Shown here: in pieces, positions 1-8,991 of the stretch
Position numbering within the stretch: the stretch's first letter is position 1
Layout of the letters: every line of letters begins with the position of its first letter
Assembly: GCF_014836875.1 (NCBI RefSeq)
Contig: NZ_JACSQC010000006.1
Location: 175,599-239,598 of the forward strand
Reading direction: 5' to 3'
Source of the DNA: Arthrobacter pullicola
GTDB lineage: Bacteria; Actinomycetota; Actinomycetes; Actinomycetales; Micrococcaceae
DNA: 64,000 nucleotides
Program-made: the position numbers and the translations under genes
The notes under the pieces: generated by a model
What the model was told of the DNA's origin: nothing
Seen by the model: the letters and a program-made list of their open reading frames with translations, nothing else
The model's database searches: none

Positions 1-702
1 GATCTCAGCGGGCGGATCGTGGAGGAAGTGGTTTCGCGCGGGAAGCACCTGCTGATCCGTGTGGCTCCGGAGGAAGCTGAAGCTGAGGGGTGGACGGTCC
101 ATTCCCATCTGAAGATGGAAGGGCTTTGGCACGTTTATGCGCGGGGCGAGCGGTGGCGCCGTCCTGCGTTCAAAGCCCGTGCGGTGCTGGAAACTGCCAT
201 CCGGCAGGCGGTTGGCTTCGAGCTCGGGATTCTTCGGGTCTTCCCGCGCAGCGGTGAGGAGGAGGCCGTCGGGTATTTGGGTCCTGACTTGCTGGGACCG
301 GATTGGGATGCCGATGAAGCGCTCCGGCGGCTGGGTTCCGTTCCGGAGCGGCCGGTTGGTCTGGCGCTGTTGGACCAGCGGAACCTCGCCGGGCTGGGCA
401 ATGTCTACCGGTGCGAGCTTTGCTTTCTTATTGGGGTGCATCCATTGACTCCGGTTGCCCAGGTTCCAGATTTGGCTCGGCTGGTCGATCTTTCCAAGCG
501 GCTTTTGGAAGCGAACAAGGCCCGCTCGAGGCGGATCACTACGGGCATGTCGACCGGGCGGGACCCGTTGTGGGTCTACAACCGGGAGAAGCGCGGATGT
601 CTGCGCTGCGGCACCGGAGTCGTCCATGAGCTTGTTGGCGACAACGAACTCGAGCTTCGCGACCTGTATTTCTGCCCTCGCTGCCAGCCGCGGGTGGAGT
701 AG
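1..702 (+). CDS. Fpg/Nei-family DNA glycosylase (endonuclease VIII type), 5' truncated by window edge
   Basis: Base-excision repair glycosylase/AP lyase. The frame is open from base 1 (GAT CTC AGC), so the N-terminus with its catalytic Pro-Glu lies outside the window; the GTG at 19 is an internal codon. Visible are the conserved SRGKHLLIR lysine segment, the helix-two-turn-helix with LLDQRNLAGLGNVYRCE, and a C-terminal zinc finger with Cys pairs CLRC and CPRC. The sequence resembles actinobacterial Nei enzymes more than MutM. It stands alone on the plus strand. The substrate (oxidised pyrimidines) is inferred from the family. A second glycosylase of the superfamily lies at 39142-40023. Confidence 0.88.
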   Translation, partial: DLSGRIVEEVVSRGKHLLIRVAPEEAEAEGWTVHSHLKMEGLWHVYARGERWRRPAFKARAVLETAIRQAVGFELGILRVFPRSGEEEAVGYLGPDLLGPDWDADEALRRLGSVPERPVGLALLDQRNLAGLGNVYRCELCFLIGVHPLTPVAQVPDLARLVDLSKRLLEANKARSRRITTGMSTGRDPLWVYNREKRGCLRCGTGVVHELVGDNELELRDLYFCPRCQPRVE

Positions 703-862
703 CCGGGCGGAGCGGCCGGGTGGAGTAGCCGGGTGGCCGGGCAGAGCGGGATCTAGGTAGAGATGCCGGCCGTGTGTGAGCGGACCGTGTGGGCGTGCGG
801 CGGAGCCCGGCCTAGCGCGGGCGGGCCGAGCGCGGGCGGGCCGGCGGAACCCGGCCGTGCAT

Positions 863-1021
863 GGCGGGCCGAGCGGAGCCAGGCCATGTGAGGCGGGCCG
901 AGCGTAGCCAGGCCATGTGAGGCGGGCCGAGCGTAGCCAGGCCGTGTGTGCCAGGCCGTGTGTGGCGGGCCGTGTGTGCCAGGCCGTGTGTGGCGGGCCG
1001 AGCGCGGCCGAGCGGAGCCGG
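863..1021. repeat. GC-rich tandem repeat of about 29 bp
   Basis: Part of the roughly 550-base gap between the glycosylase and the HNH gene. Units begin GGCGGGCCGAGCG and run from 863, 892 and 921 (29 bp each). A shortened GCCAGGCCGTGTGT piece follows at 950, then variant units at 964 and 992. Copies are nearly identical, differing mainly in CATGTGA versus CGTGTGT endings. Long open frames across it on both strands are low-complexity by-products of the repeat, not genes. The flanks (703-862 and 1022-1255) hold further degenerate GGCGGGCC text and nothing else I can name. Confidence 0.8.
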
Positions 1022-1255
1022 ACCGAATGCGGAGCTGTGCGGAGGCAGCCCTCCCGCAGCCGGGCGAGCCTCGCCCAGCCGAGCGCGGACGGCACTTGGG
1101 CGGAGCAAGTGGACGACCGGTGTCAAACACCAGAACCCGTTCTGTGGATAACCCATCCAAAACTAAGTAATTTTGACCGTTTTCCCGTAGCGACCATCCC
1201 TCCACAATGGCTAATTTTGCTTTGGCCGTGCCGCCATAGGTGGAAGCCTTGAGGC

Positions 1256-2968
1256 ATGACACCCACCGCTCCTTCTGAAGACCGGCTCTTCGAAGCGATG
1301 TCTGATGCCTGCGGCTCAAATTCCGGCCGCTCCAATCCTTGCGGTTCCGATACGGGTTCCAGGCCGAATTCAGAGGGCCGGTTGTCATGTTTGGATACGT
1401 TCTCAGCATCGTCGACATCGAACGATGCCTCCCCCTTCCACGGTGCAGTCTCCCTCATCTCCCCAGAGACATTGGATCCGGAAGAAGCCGGAACGGTCCT
1501 CGCCCGACTGGCAGCGCTGGCCAGCTGGGCCAAGGCTCAACAGACCAGGGTTGTACACAGGTTGGAGGCTTTGATTGCCGAAGAAGTGGAGGGCTCCCTT
1601 CAGCAGCCAGACGAGGGCCTCGCGATGTCGCTGACAGCAGCTGAGGCTGGCGCTGTACTGAACATTCCGCATATGAGCGCCCTGCAGCTTGTTAGCGACG
1701 CCTCCCAACTCTGCACTGACCGGACTGCAACGCTGGCTGCGCTTTCACACGGACACATTAGTCACCGCCATGCCCGTGCGGTGCTGGACCAGCTCCAGAA
1801 CATTCCCAGAGCTCAGGCTCCTGACTTCGAGGCTGAACTGTTGTCTGCCGCTGAGGGAAGGACTTGCGCGCAGTTCACCCGAACCGCGCGCCGTCTGCGG
1901 GAGCGGCGTTGGCCTGAGACCATCTCTGCCCGTCACCGCACAGCACTGGACAAGCGACGTGTGAGCTTCGACCCCGCCGCGGATGGAATGGGCGAATTCT
2001 GTGCCCGCATCGCGGCGGAAAAGGGGCAGGCGATTTACACTGCTCTGACCCTTGCCGCACAAGGTGAGCGGAAGGCGGGCGACCCACGGACCCTGGACCA
2101 GCTGCGCGCGGACATCTTCACTTCCCTGATGCTCCACTCCAGCGGAACTCCACCAGCCGGTGACAGTTGGGCCCCGGATTCGAAACAGCCAGCGATGCCA
2201 GCGCCTTCGTCGACTGGTTTATCTGAGACCGGAGGCTTCCAACCCGGCGAAGGCTGGCCAGGGGCAGGGAACTCCCCGGCGGACGAAGGCTACCCCGGGA
2301 CCGGGAGCTCCCCGGTGGTTGGAAGGTGCCCCGCAGCCGGTGAGTCCTCCACAGACGGATATCTCCCGGGTGCCGCAGGTTTCCCCAACACAATTACCGA
2401 ATGGGATGACACCGCCGGGATCAAGGCGGAAATTATGGTCCTCATCAGCGCAGAAACCCTGTTCGGAGACAACGAACACTGCGCCGAGCTCAACGGCGTT
2501 GGCCCCATCTCCGCCGAGGCCGGGCGTCGGCTGGCAAGGCAGGCGCTGCACTGGACCGGCTTGGTTCAGGACCCATCGACCGGGGAGATTCTGGCGGTAG
2601 GTCGGCGCCGAAAAATTCCGGCCGGACTCAAACGCTGGCTTCAGGCCCGGGACGGAACCTGCCGCTTTCCGGGCTGTGGAGTTAGTCCAGCACGTACCGA
2701 GATCGACCACACCCACCCCTGGGCCAGCGGCGGCCTCACAGAGCACGGCAATCTCGCCCACCTCTGCCCCAAGCACCATCGATACAAGACTCTTGGGTTC
2801 TGGAGAGCCCGGCAGAAAGAACCTGGATTCCTCGAGTGGATCTCTCCATTGGGGCGGATCTATCAAACGTCTCCCCAGTTGCACTATGGTCCCAACCGGC
2901 AAGCGAGCGGAAGCTGCAGCCCCCAATCCACAGCCACCCCATCAGACTCTGACCCTCCTCCGTTCTAG
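1256..2968 (+). CDS. DUF222 / HNH endonuclease domain protein
   Basis: 570 residues. An N-terminal DUF222 region (roughly residues 60-300) is followed by a C-terminal HNH nuclease motif: CRFPGC, then EIDHTHPWASGG, then HLCPKHHRYKT (about residues 470-512). This arrangement is typical of the multicopy DUF222-HNH proteins of Arthrobacter, Gordonia and mycobacteria, whose biological role is unclear; some are suspected mobile or selfish genes. Residues about 320-375 form a Pro/Gly/Ser-rich linker of imperfect PGEGWPGAGNSP-like repeats, not shared by the core family. The ATG at 1256 is preceded by a weak GAAGCC/GAGG. No inverted repeats or partner genes indicate active mobility. Confidence 0.85.
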   Translation: MTPTAPSEDRLFEAMSDACGSNSGRSNPCGSDTGSRPNSEGRLSCLDTFSASSTSNDASPFHGAVSLISPETLDPEEAGTVLARLAALASWAKAQQTRVVHRLEALIAEEVEGSLQQPDEGLAMSLTAAEAGAVLNIPHMSALQLVSDASQLCTDRTATLAALSHGHISHRHARAVLDQLQNIPRAQAPDFEAELLSAAEGRTCAQFTRTARRLRERRWPETISARHRTALDKRRVSFDPAADGMGEFCARIAAEKGQAIYTALTLAAQGERKAGDPRTLDQLRADIFTSLMLHSSGTPPAGDSWAPDSKQPAMPAPSSTGLSETGGFQPGEGWPGAGNSPADEGYPGTGSSPVVGRCPAAGESSTDGYLPGAAGFPNTITEWDDTAGIKAEIMVLISAETLFGDNEHCAELNGVGPISAEAGRRLARQALHWTGLVQDPSTGEILAVGRRRKIPAGLKRWLQARDGTCRFPGCGVSPARTEIDHTHPWASGGLTEHGNLAHLCPKHHRYKTLGFWRARQKEPGFLEWISPLGRIYQTSPQLHYGPNRQASGSCSPQSTATPSDSDPPPF

Positions 2969-3112
2969 CGACGGCAGATCGGTCCGGCGTAGCTAGCAGC
3001 AGCTACAGCGCCCAAGCAATAGCCATAGCCAGCCAGCCCCCGCCCCCCCCATCACCGTTCCGGAGTGCAGACCGGAGTACAGACCCACCTGCGCCGGTAC
3101 CCTAGAAGGGTG

Positions 3113-4030
3113 ATGCAATCCCCTCTTCCCGTCCGCAACGGAGTCAATGCCACCAGGCTTCGGCTGCCTGAAGAAGGGTCCTGGGAGACTGCCATGGACT
3201 ACGTGCTGGACCGCTTCGGGCACGTGGATCCGGAGGGGATTATCAAGCGGTTCGACCGTGGCGAAGTCGTCGGAATCGGCGGAATACCGCTGTCCCGGAC
3301 TACCCCGCTGAACGAGCACACCTTCATCTGGTACTACCGCGAGCTGCCACCGGAAGTGCGGCTGCCGGTCGAGATCAGCATTCTGCATCAGGATGAAAAC
3401 CTGCTCGTCGTCGACAAGCCGCACTTCCTGCCCACCACACCGGGTGGAATGTACGTTGCCGAATCTGCCCTGATCCGCCTGCGCGTCGCCCTCGGCATCC
3501 CCGATCTGATCCCCATGCACCGGCTGGACCGGATGACCGCCGGAGTCCTCCTGTTTTCAACGAATCCGGAGACCCGCGGCAAGTACCAGGTCATGTTCGA
3601 GAAGCGACGCATCGAAAAGGAATATGAGGCGGTCGCACCGGTCCGTGCGGATCTCGATCTCCCGCTGGTTGTCCGCAGCCGAATGGTGAAGTCACGGACC
3701 TATCTCCTGGCCCAGGAAGTCCCCGGAGAGCCAAACGCGGAGACCCGGGTGGAGCTCATCGAGGAATCTGGCGGGATCGGCCGCTACCGGTTGTTGCCCC
3801 ATACGGGCAAGACGCATCAGCTGCGCGTTCACATGGCGTCGCTGGGAATCGGCATCCTGAACGACCCCTTCTACCCCGTCCTGCTGGAACAGGCACCTGA
3901 TGACTACAGCCGGCCGATGCAGCTGCTGGCCCGTTCGGTCAGATTCACCGACCCGCTCACCCGCGAGCCCGTGGAATACCGAAGCCAGCTGACCCTCGAC
4001 GCCTACCCAACGAACCTTCCGCAGCGCTAA
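3113..4030 (+). CDS. RluA-family RNA pseudouridine synthase
   Basis: 305 residues from the ATG at 3113. An in-frame GTG at 3065 would add 16 residues, but AGAAGG at 3104-3109 supports 3113. The enzyme isomerises uridine to pseudouridine in rRNA or tRNA. The hallmark MHRLDRMTAG carries the catalytic aspartate (Asp139); upstream is the conserved LLVVDKPHFLPTTP motif, and downstream KEYEAV and TGKTHQLRVHM. The N-terminus lacks a clear S4 domain. The target nucleotide cannot be read from sequence. An 8-base C run and a small hairpin (2989-3006) lie in the preceding 144-base gap. Confidence 0.88.
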   Translation: MQSPLPVRNGVNATRLRLPEEGSWETAMDYVLDRFGHVDPEGIIKRFDRGEVVGIGGIPLSRTTPLNEHTFIWYYRELPPEVRLPVEISILHQDENLLVVDKPHFLPTTPGGMYVAESALIRLRVALGIPDLIPMHRLDRMTAGVLLFSTNPETRGKYQVMFEKRRIEKEYEAVAPVRADLDLPLVVRSRMVKSRTYLLAQEVPGEPNAETRVELIEESGGIGRYRLLPHTGKTHQLRVHMASLGIGILNDPFYPVLLEQAPDDYSRPMQLLARSVRFTDPLTREPVEYRSQLTLDAYPTNLPQR

Positions 4031-4146
4031 CCGCTGCGCTGACGGCTGTCTGAGCAGCACGCGACCTCTTGACCTCGGAGGTAGGCTGAGGGCCACCTGC
4101 CCGGACGGCATGACCGGGCCGTCACAGTCGACCTAAGGAATCCGGC

Positions 4147-5964
4147 ATGCATCGCGACCCTTCAGTGCCCGCACGGCCACCGACGCAAGGGCTGGCACCT
4201 GGCGGGGCCGCGCCAACGCCAGCCAACGCACAGACAGCACCCGCCACCAGCACGACGCCGGCAGCCACCACGGGTACGACGGCGCGAGTTCCCAACGGGG
4301 ATGCACCAACGACGGCTGGCCCGCAGACGGGACAGGCCACCAACGCGCCGGCAACCACCAAGGGTACGACGGCACGAGTTCCCAACGGGGCTGCACCAAC
4401 GACGGCTGGCACACAGACCGGACAGGTCGCCAGCACGACGCTGGCAGGCGCCAAGGACACTCCAGCGGGGGGCCGCCCCTCCTCTGCAGCAGCCGAGTCA
4501 GCCGGGCCAGGGACCTCAGCCGGGTCAGCCGGGTCAATCAAACCGGCCCGGTCGGGCCGTCCAGCCAAACGATCCGGATCAGCTCGGCCGGCCTTCGTTC
4601 CTCCGCTGGCTCCCTCGCCACCTCCAGCTGACCCGCCAACCGTGCAGCACAGGCGGCTGCAGGCTACGCCCGCAACCGGAAACTCCGCCACCGATCTCCC
4701 GGGCGTTGGAGGGCCGGGCATCGGGGGTATTGGAGGACCGGGCGCACTAGGACAAACTGCCGACTTCCCGGGCGCCAGAAGACAAGCTGCCGATCTCCCG
4801 GGCGTTGGAGGACCGGGTGCACTAGGACAAGCTGCCGACTTCCCAGACACCGGAGGACCAGCTGCCCGACACCCAGACACCGGAGAACCAGACACGAAAG
4901 GACCACGCGCCAGAGGACTAGCTGCCGGCCTCCCGGGGACGAGAGGACCAGACACGGGAAGACCAGGCACAGGAGGCCAGGACGCGGGCGGACCTGACCC
5001 CGGCACAGCCCCGTCCGCTGCCGACGTTCGCAGACCCTCACGCACTCTGTGGACAGATCTACAGGCATGGCTGCCGAACCAGGACAGGGCATCCAGCAGC
5101 AGCAGCAGCTTCGTCGGCACGGTCCGCCGTGTCGCCGTCACAGTCGTGACCGCCGGCTCCGCCGCCTCCGTGTATTTCATGACCCAAGACCCCAACGGCT
5201 ATCCGGCCTTACCCGCCGGTCCAGGATTCCTCGACCAATCCGGGTCGCTCCTGGCTGCAGTTCCCCTCGTGTGGGCCGCATGGCTGCCGGTTTTCACAGG
5301 AGCCCTCGCCTATGCGGTCTACCAGTGGCTGCCCTCGCAGCGTCTGAATCCGCGCCACGGCTGGACAGGCTGGGCGGCGATTACCGCCGTCGTACTGGGA
5401 GCTCTTTGGATCTGGGCCGCAGCAGGAGGAAGTCCTGCTGCCGCCACCTGGATTGCAATGGTTCAGGTTCTGGCAGGCCTAGCCGTGATCCACATGATTA
5501 ATGGCTGGCCGCCGTCAACCCGCACCGAACACCTTGTCACTGATGTGCCCGCCGGGGTTTTTCTTGGCGTTTCCGTCCTTGCGCTGCTCGCCTCGCTGGG
5601 TGGCTGGCTTGTCCAGGACGGAGCCGACGTCGGAGGGTGGGGTCCGGAAGCATGGACCTTTATCGCTCTGGTTTCTGTGGTCGTCGGTGTCACGACCGTC
5701 TGCATGACGGACCGCGGGCACCTGTCCGTCGCCCTTACCGTGGTGTGGGGGCTCAGCTGGATGGGCAGTGCCCGCCTGCTGGAGGACCCGGCCGCAGTGT
5801 GGCCCGCAGTGGGCGCATTTACCGCAGCCTTCCTCATCATCGTTTCAGCGAGCTCACGACGGCATCAGGTGGACCATGCCGGCAGGCTGGCAGACCGCCA
5901 GCAGCTCAAAGCGGAGTCCAGCGTCCCCGCTGCCGGCGAAGCACCCGGAGCTGCTCGCACCTAG
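4147..5964 (+). CDS. Membrane protein with long repetitive N-terminus and TspO-like membrane region
   Basis: 605 residues; a good Shine-Dalgarno (TAAGGA, 4134-4139) precedes the ATG by 7 bases. Residues 1-300 are low complexity (Ala/Thr/Pro/Gly). They hold two 30-residue repeats (DNA copies at 4261 and 4351, period 90 bp) and further repeats around DLPGVGGPG and LGQAADFP. After about residue 315 there are some seven hydrophobic segments rich in Trp (VPLVWAAWLPVFTGALAYAVYQW, shown here only as a landmark). That pattern resembles actinobacterial TspO/tryptophan-rich-sensory-like membrane proteins; the assignment is tentative. Function unknown. The 3' end overlaps the convergent small gene at 5906. 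Confidence 0.62.
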   Translation: MHRDPSVPARPPTQGLAPGGAAPTPANAQTAPATSTTPAATTGTTARVPNGDAPTTAGPQTGQATNAPATTKGTTARVPNGAAPTTAGTQTGQVASTTLAGAKDTPAGGRPSSAAAESAGPGTSAGSAGSIKPARSGRPAKRSGSARPAFVPPLAPSPPPADPPTVQHRRLQATPATGNSATDLPGVGGPGIGGIGGPGALGQTADFPGARRQAADLPGVGGPGALGQAADFPDTGGPAARHPDTGEPDTKGPRARGLAAGLPGTRGPDTGRPGTGGQDAGGPDPGTAPSAADVRRPSRTLWTDLQAWLPNQDRASSSSSSFVGTVRRVAVTVVTAGSAASVYFMTQDPNGYPALPAGPGFLDQSGSLLAAVPLVWAAWLPVFTGALAYAVYQWLPSQRLNPRHGWTGWAAITAVVLGALWIWAAAGGSPAAATWIAMVQVLAGLAVIHMINGWPPSTRTEHLVTDVPAGVFLGVSVLALLASLGGWLVQDGADVGGWGPEAWTFIALVSVVVGVTTVCMTDRGHLSVALTVVWGLSWMGSARLLEDPAAVWPAVGAFTAAFLIIVSASSRRHQVDHAGRLADRQQLKAESSVPAAGEAPGAART

Positions 5965-6211
5965 CCACCTGCTCGACGGCGTGCCGCATATTCATGGCAG
6001 CCCGCCGTGCCTGCGAGTTCTCGACTCCGTATTCGTTGGCTGGAACCATAAACCGGAGGGTGATCCGTGGAACGCCCGACACTATGTCCAGCTGGTTCGC
6101 CTCCACATGGTGGCTCGCCTCCAAGGCCTCAACGGCGGCGTCCATGACGGCCTCCGGCGGATTGCCGGGCCGCAGCCCAAGGATGTTCAGCTGGATTCGG
6201 AAGGAAGGCAT
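5906..6211 (-). CDS. Conserved small hypothetical protein
   Basis: 101 residues, soluble, beginning MPSFRIQLNILGLRPG and ending RQRGRWTPL. The balanced composition, with EAVMDAAVEALEASHHVEA and GVPRITLRFMVPA, is unlike the low-complexity antisense frames nearby. I recall close equivalents in other Arthrobacter genomes but no functional assignment. Its 3' part overlaps the end of the convergent membrane-protein gene by 59 bases. The overlap and the absence of a strong ribosome site are the main uncertainties. Confidence 0.6.
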   Translation of the reverse strand: MPSFRIQLNILGLRPGNPPEAVMDAAVEALEASHHVEANQLDIVSGVPRITLRFMVPANEYGVENSQARRAAMNMRHAVEQVARCEQLRVLRRQRGRWTPL

Positions 6212-6366
6212 CCTCCAACGTTAGACCGCGACGGCGGCCTCCCGGCCCCGGGTAGCGCCGCTGGAGCGGCTGCGTGGCCGCGCTCCTGCATGACCGCGCG
6301 CCCGCCCGGCCACGCACCCCAGAGTCCGGTCCAGGGCCCAGACCCCAGTCCCGACCGGCGTCCCGC

Positions 6367-6813
6367 CTAGAGTTCCTGGTCCTCCGGATCGAAAGAGGAA
6401 AGCGGATCGCCGCCGCCGTGCGCCGGATCGTCGCTGCCGTCTTCCATCGGATCGACGCTCGGATCCCCGAAGTCGACGTCGCGGGCCGCTTCGCCGATGG
6501 TGGGTTCATCCGGCGGGATCTGCGAATCGCCCTCTTCGTAGCGTTCCTCGCGGGTCTCATCGCGCAGGGTCTGGTCCGACTCCGCGCCGGGCTGGCCGGC
6601 GAGCGGTTCCTCGTTGATCAGCGGGTCGTCCTGCCAGGCGTCTGGATTGTCCTCCGCGGCGCCGGGGTAGGAAAGCGCCTCTTCTGCCATGAGGTCATCC
6701 TCGTCCAGCAGGTCCTCGCCTGAAATGATCGACACCTCGTCAGGTGTCACTACCGCTTCCAGATCATCAGCCAGGGCCGGGTTGTCGCTGTGGTCCGGGT
6801 TCTGTTCAGTCAT
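6367..6813 (-). CDS. Acidic conserved hypothetical protein
   Basis: 148 residues from the ATG at 6813, chosen because GAAAGG sits 10 bases upstream; an in-frame start at 6852 would add 13 residues. Strongly acidic (runs such as EDLLDEDDLMAEEA) with many Asp, Glu, Pro and Gly, probably disordered, ending SSFDPEDQEL. No domain recognised, no signal peptide and no membrane segment. Similar short acidic proteins are common in Arthrobacter; I give no function. It is divergent from the TetR gene at 7077. A TAGTAT box on the minus strand around 6860 could be its -10. Confidence 0.65.
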   Translation of the reverse strand: MTEQNPDHSDNPALADDLEAVVTPDEVSIISGEDLLDEDDLMAEEALSYPGAAEDNPDAWQDDPLINEEPLAGQPGAESDQTLRDETREERYEEGDSQIPPDEPTIGEAARDVDFGDPSVDPMEDGSDDPAHGGGDPLSSFDPEDQEL

Positions 6814-7044
6814 CAGGGTCGCACCTTTCGATCGGGACGCGGGAAGCGTCATCTCTCGATACTAAGCCTACTGAGGACCGAACCGTGAAGTCATACCCTC
6901 GCTCCCGTGCACACCGGCTTTCGCACCCACCTGCCTGGCCCCGCAGCAGCATCACAACAACCGGCAGAGGTGCGCCTCAGCGATCCGTACGGCGGGCCGC
7001 AGCTCTCCGGCAGCTTGGAAAACCCGCGGGCGGCGCGGGAGTAT

Positions 7045-7060
7045 GGTTAGCCTGATTAAC
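7045..7060. promoter_or_regulatory. Candidate operator in front of tetR
   Basis: GGTTAGCCTGATTAAC contains a GTTA...TAAC dyad 17 bases before the proposed start of the TetR gene. Its left half matches the GGTTAGCCT half of DtxR/IdeR iron boxes, but the right half does not. It could be an autoregulatory TetR site. Seen only as sequence symmetry. Confidence 0.3.
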
Positions 7061-7076
7061 GCGCCAGTCAACAGAT

Positions 7077-7760
7077 GTGATCTATGAGGAGGTGGACCCC
7101 ACCAGGTTGGGGTTAGTTTTGAAGCCAGAAGGTTTACGGGAACGAAAGAAGCGCCAAACCGAGACCGCCATCGAGCTGGCGGGCATTGAAATTGCCCTGG
7201 AATCCGGCCTCGAGTCGGTCACCGTGGCAAAGATCTGTGCCCGGGCCCAGGTGTCGCGCAGCACCTTCTTCAACTACATGCCTTCGCTGGAGGCCGCCAT
7301 CTTCGGCCGCCCCTACCCCAGGCTGGTCCCCGGAGAGGTCGGGGCGATGCTCGACGCAGCTGAGGGCCTTCCCCTCTCCTCAGCGCTGCTCGGCGTGGTG
7401 ATGTCCGTTATCGAACGGACATCGGTCAACCCGGAGGTGGCAGGAAAGCGCTACCAGCTGATGCAGGAGCATCCGGAGACGCAGATCCTGGTGCGCGGTC
7501 CGCTGACCCAGGTGTTCGATGATCTTGCGGACGTGGCGGGAGGCTGGCTCGAGGCCCACCCGGAAAGGCAGGCGAGCGCCGGCCCGGCCCGGCGGGAGGC
7601 GAAACTCCTTGTGGGGATCGTCGGCATGGCTCTGGAGGACCTCCTCCTGCGGCTGAGCGCCGACGGCGGCCTCCAGGATGTGGAGCTGTCCCCGGCGGAT
7701 TGGTTCGAGGCAATCACCAACATCGCCCACCTTGCGGGTTCACAGGTGCAGGGAAGCTAG
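7077..7760 (+). CDS. TetR-family transcriptional regulator
   Basis: 227 residues from GTG 7077. The N-terminal helix-turn-helix is clear: ESVTVAKICARAQVSRSTFFNYMPSLEAAIF, within the first 75 residues; the C-terminal ligand domain is divergent. The start is uncertain: a strong GAGGAGG lies inside the frame at 7086-7092, pointing to a later TTG (7107 or 7119), whereas nothing resembling a ribosome site precedes 7077. It is convergent with the acyl-CoA dehydrogenase gene (15-base gap), so it may control that fatty-acid-type pair, but this is inference. Confidence 0.85.
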   Translation: MIYEEVDPTRLGLVLKPEGLRERKKRQTETAIELAGIEIALESGLESVTVAKICARAQVSRSTFFNYMPSLEAAIFGRPYPRLVPGEVGAMLDAAEGLPLSSALLGVVMSVIERTSVNPEVAGKRYQLMQEHPETQILVRGPLTQVFDDLADVAGGWLEAHPERQASAGPARREAKLLVGIVGMALEDLLLRLSADGGLQDVELSPADWFEAITNIAHLAGSQVQGS

Positions 7761-7775
7761 TTTCCGGGACCCGGA

Positions 7776-8981
7776 TCAGCGAAGTGCCGAAATTCCGGTG
7801 ATCTCCCGTCCGGTGATGAGGCTGTTGATCTCATAGGACCCCTCATAGGTGTAGATGGCCTCGGCATCGGCAAAGATCTTCGCCATCCGGTAATCGGTGA
7901 CGATTCCGTTGCCGCCCAGCAGGCCCCGCCCCAGGGACACGGTTTCGCGCATCAGCCTGCTGGCATAGGACTTCGCCAACGCCGCACGCGCCATACCGTC
8001 GGTTCCTCCGCCGCCGCCAGGACCGCCGTCAGCTCCGGGACCAGGACCGCCGTACCCGCCCTGCTCCAGTTCTGTCACCCGCGCGAGCATCCCGGTGGAT
8101 GCCACGGCATTGCCCAGCATCCGCACCAGCTGCTCCTGCACCAGCTGGAAACCTGCCAGCCGCCGGCCGAACTGTTGGCGTTCGACGGCGTAGGCCCGGG
8201 CGACGTCGAAAGCCGCCAGCTGCTGGCCCACCGCCTGCCAGCCCACCATAATCCGCGACCCGCGCAGCAGGTGCTTGGTGTCCTCGAAACTGTCGATCCC
8301 GGCCAGCCGCTCCGCTTCGGGAACCCGGACCTCGGTGAGTTCAATGTCCGCGTTCTGCACGGTCCGCAACGCTGTTTTGTGTTCGATCCGGGACCGCTTT
8401 ATCCCGGGCAGCGAGGCGTCGAGGAGGAACCCGCGTACCTTCCCGGTGGCCGGTTCCCGGGCCCAGAGCAGCATCCAGTCGCAGAACGTCCCGTTGCCGA
8501 TCCAGCGCTTGGTGCCGTTGAGGATCCAGGTGCCGCCGTCGCGCACCGCTGTGGTGGCCATACCCCCGGCGACATCGGAACCGTGGTCCGGTTCCGTCAG
8601 TGCGAAGGCTCCGGTGATCCGCAAAGCCTGCGCATCCGCCAGCAGCCGCTCCTTCTGGGCGGCGGAACCGAAGGCGTGCAGGCCTTCCACAAAGAGGTCG
8701 TGGTGGACCATAAAGAAGGTGGCGATCGAGGTGTCGGCCCGGGTCATCTCGGCGATCACCAGGCCGGCGAAGAGCGGGCTGTAGCCGCGCTGCACCGGTG
8801 TGGAGAGTTCCAGCCCGGCCAGCCCGGGCAGCAGCTCAGTGGGAAACCGCTCCTCGTTCCACCAGCGCACCGCGTGCGGGGTGACTTCCGCTGCCAGGAA
8901 CGTGCGCAGCTGGGCCAGCTTGGCCGCTTCCTCCGAACTCAGGAGCTGTTCGAAGGAGAAGAAATCAGCGTCCGGAAGCAT
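7776..8981 (-). CDS. Acyl-CoA dehydrogenase
   Basis: 401 residues. FAD enzyme forming the alpha-beta double bond of acyl-CoA. Seen: FALTEPDHGSDVAGG (FAD/substrate loop), LNGTKRWIGNGTFCDW, RQQFGRRLAGFQLVQEQL, and the IYTYEGSYEIN motif with the catalytic glutamate. This pattern is nearest to the glutaryl-CoA-dehydrogenase-like branch, though substrate cannot be assigned. An unusual Gly-rich insert of about 20 residues (GGYGGPGPGADGG...) interrupts the C-terminal helical domain. ATG 8981 is preferred; GTG 8987 is also possible. It follows the SDR gene at 8992 by about 10 bases, so the two are an operon, probably for beta-oxidation-type degradation. Confidence 0.88.
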   Translation of the reverse strand: MLPDADFFSFEQLLSSEEAAKLAQLRTFLAAEVTPHAVRWWNEERFPTELLPGLAGLELSTPVQRGYSPLFAGLVIAEMTRADTSIATFFMVHHDLFVEGLHAFGSAAQKERLLADAQALRITGAFALTEPDHGSDVAGGMATTAVRDGGTWILNGTKRWIGNGTFCDWMLLWAREPATGKVRGFLLDASLPGIKRSRIEHKTALRTVQNADIELTEVRVPEAERLAGIDSFEDTKHLLRGSRIMVGWQAVGQQLAAFDVARAYAVERQQFGRRLAGFQLVQEQLVRMLGNAVASTGMLARVTELEQGGYGGPGPGADGGPGGGGGTDGMARAALAKSYASRLMRETVSLGRGLLGGNGIVTDYRMAKIFADAEAIYTYEGSYEINSLITGREITGISALR

Positions 8982-8991
8982 CAGCACACCC

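Noticed and set aside
863..1021. CRISPR array
   Set aside because: Units are contiguous or nearly so without unique spacers of constant length, and no cas genes are present.
753..1418. Minus-strand frame with HTRPGTHG-like repeats near the window start
   Set aside because: It reads the 29-bp DNA repeat; no conserved content and it overlaps the HNH gene start.
1256..2968. Intein or group I/II intron homing gene
   Set aside because: The HNH protein is free-standing with a DUF222 domain; no interrupted host gene or intron ends are seen.
4122..5195. Minus-strand frame of 357 codons opposite the repeat-rich membrane-protein gene
   Set aside because: Pro/Ser/Gly repeats are the reverse reading of the plus-strand repeats; the plus frame has the ribosome site and membrane helices.
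7045..7060. DtxR/IdeR iron box
   Set aside because: Only the left half matches the consensus; no iron genes adjacent.
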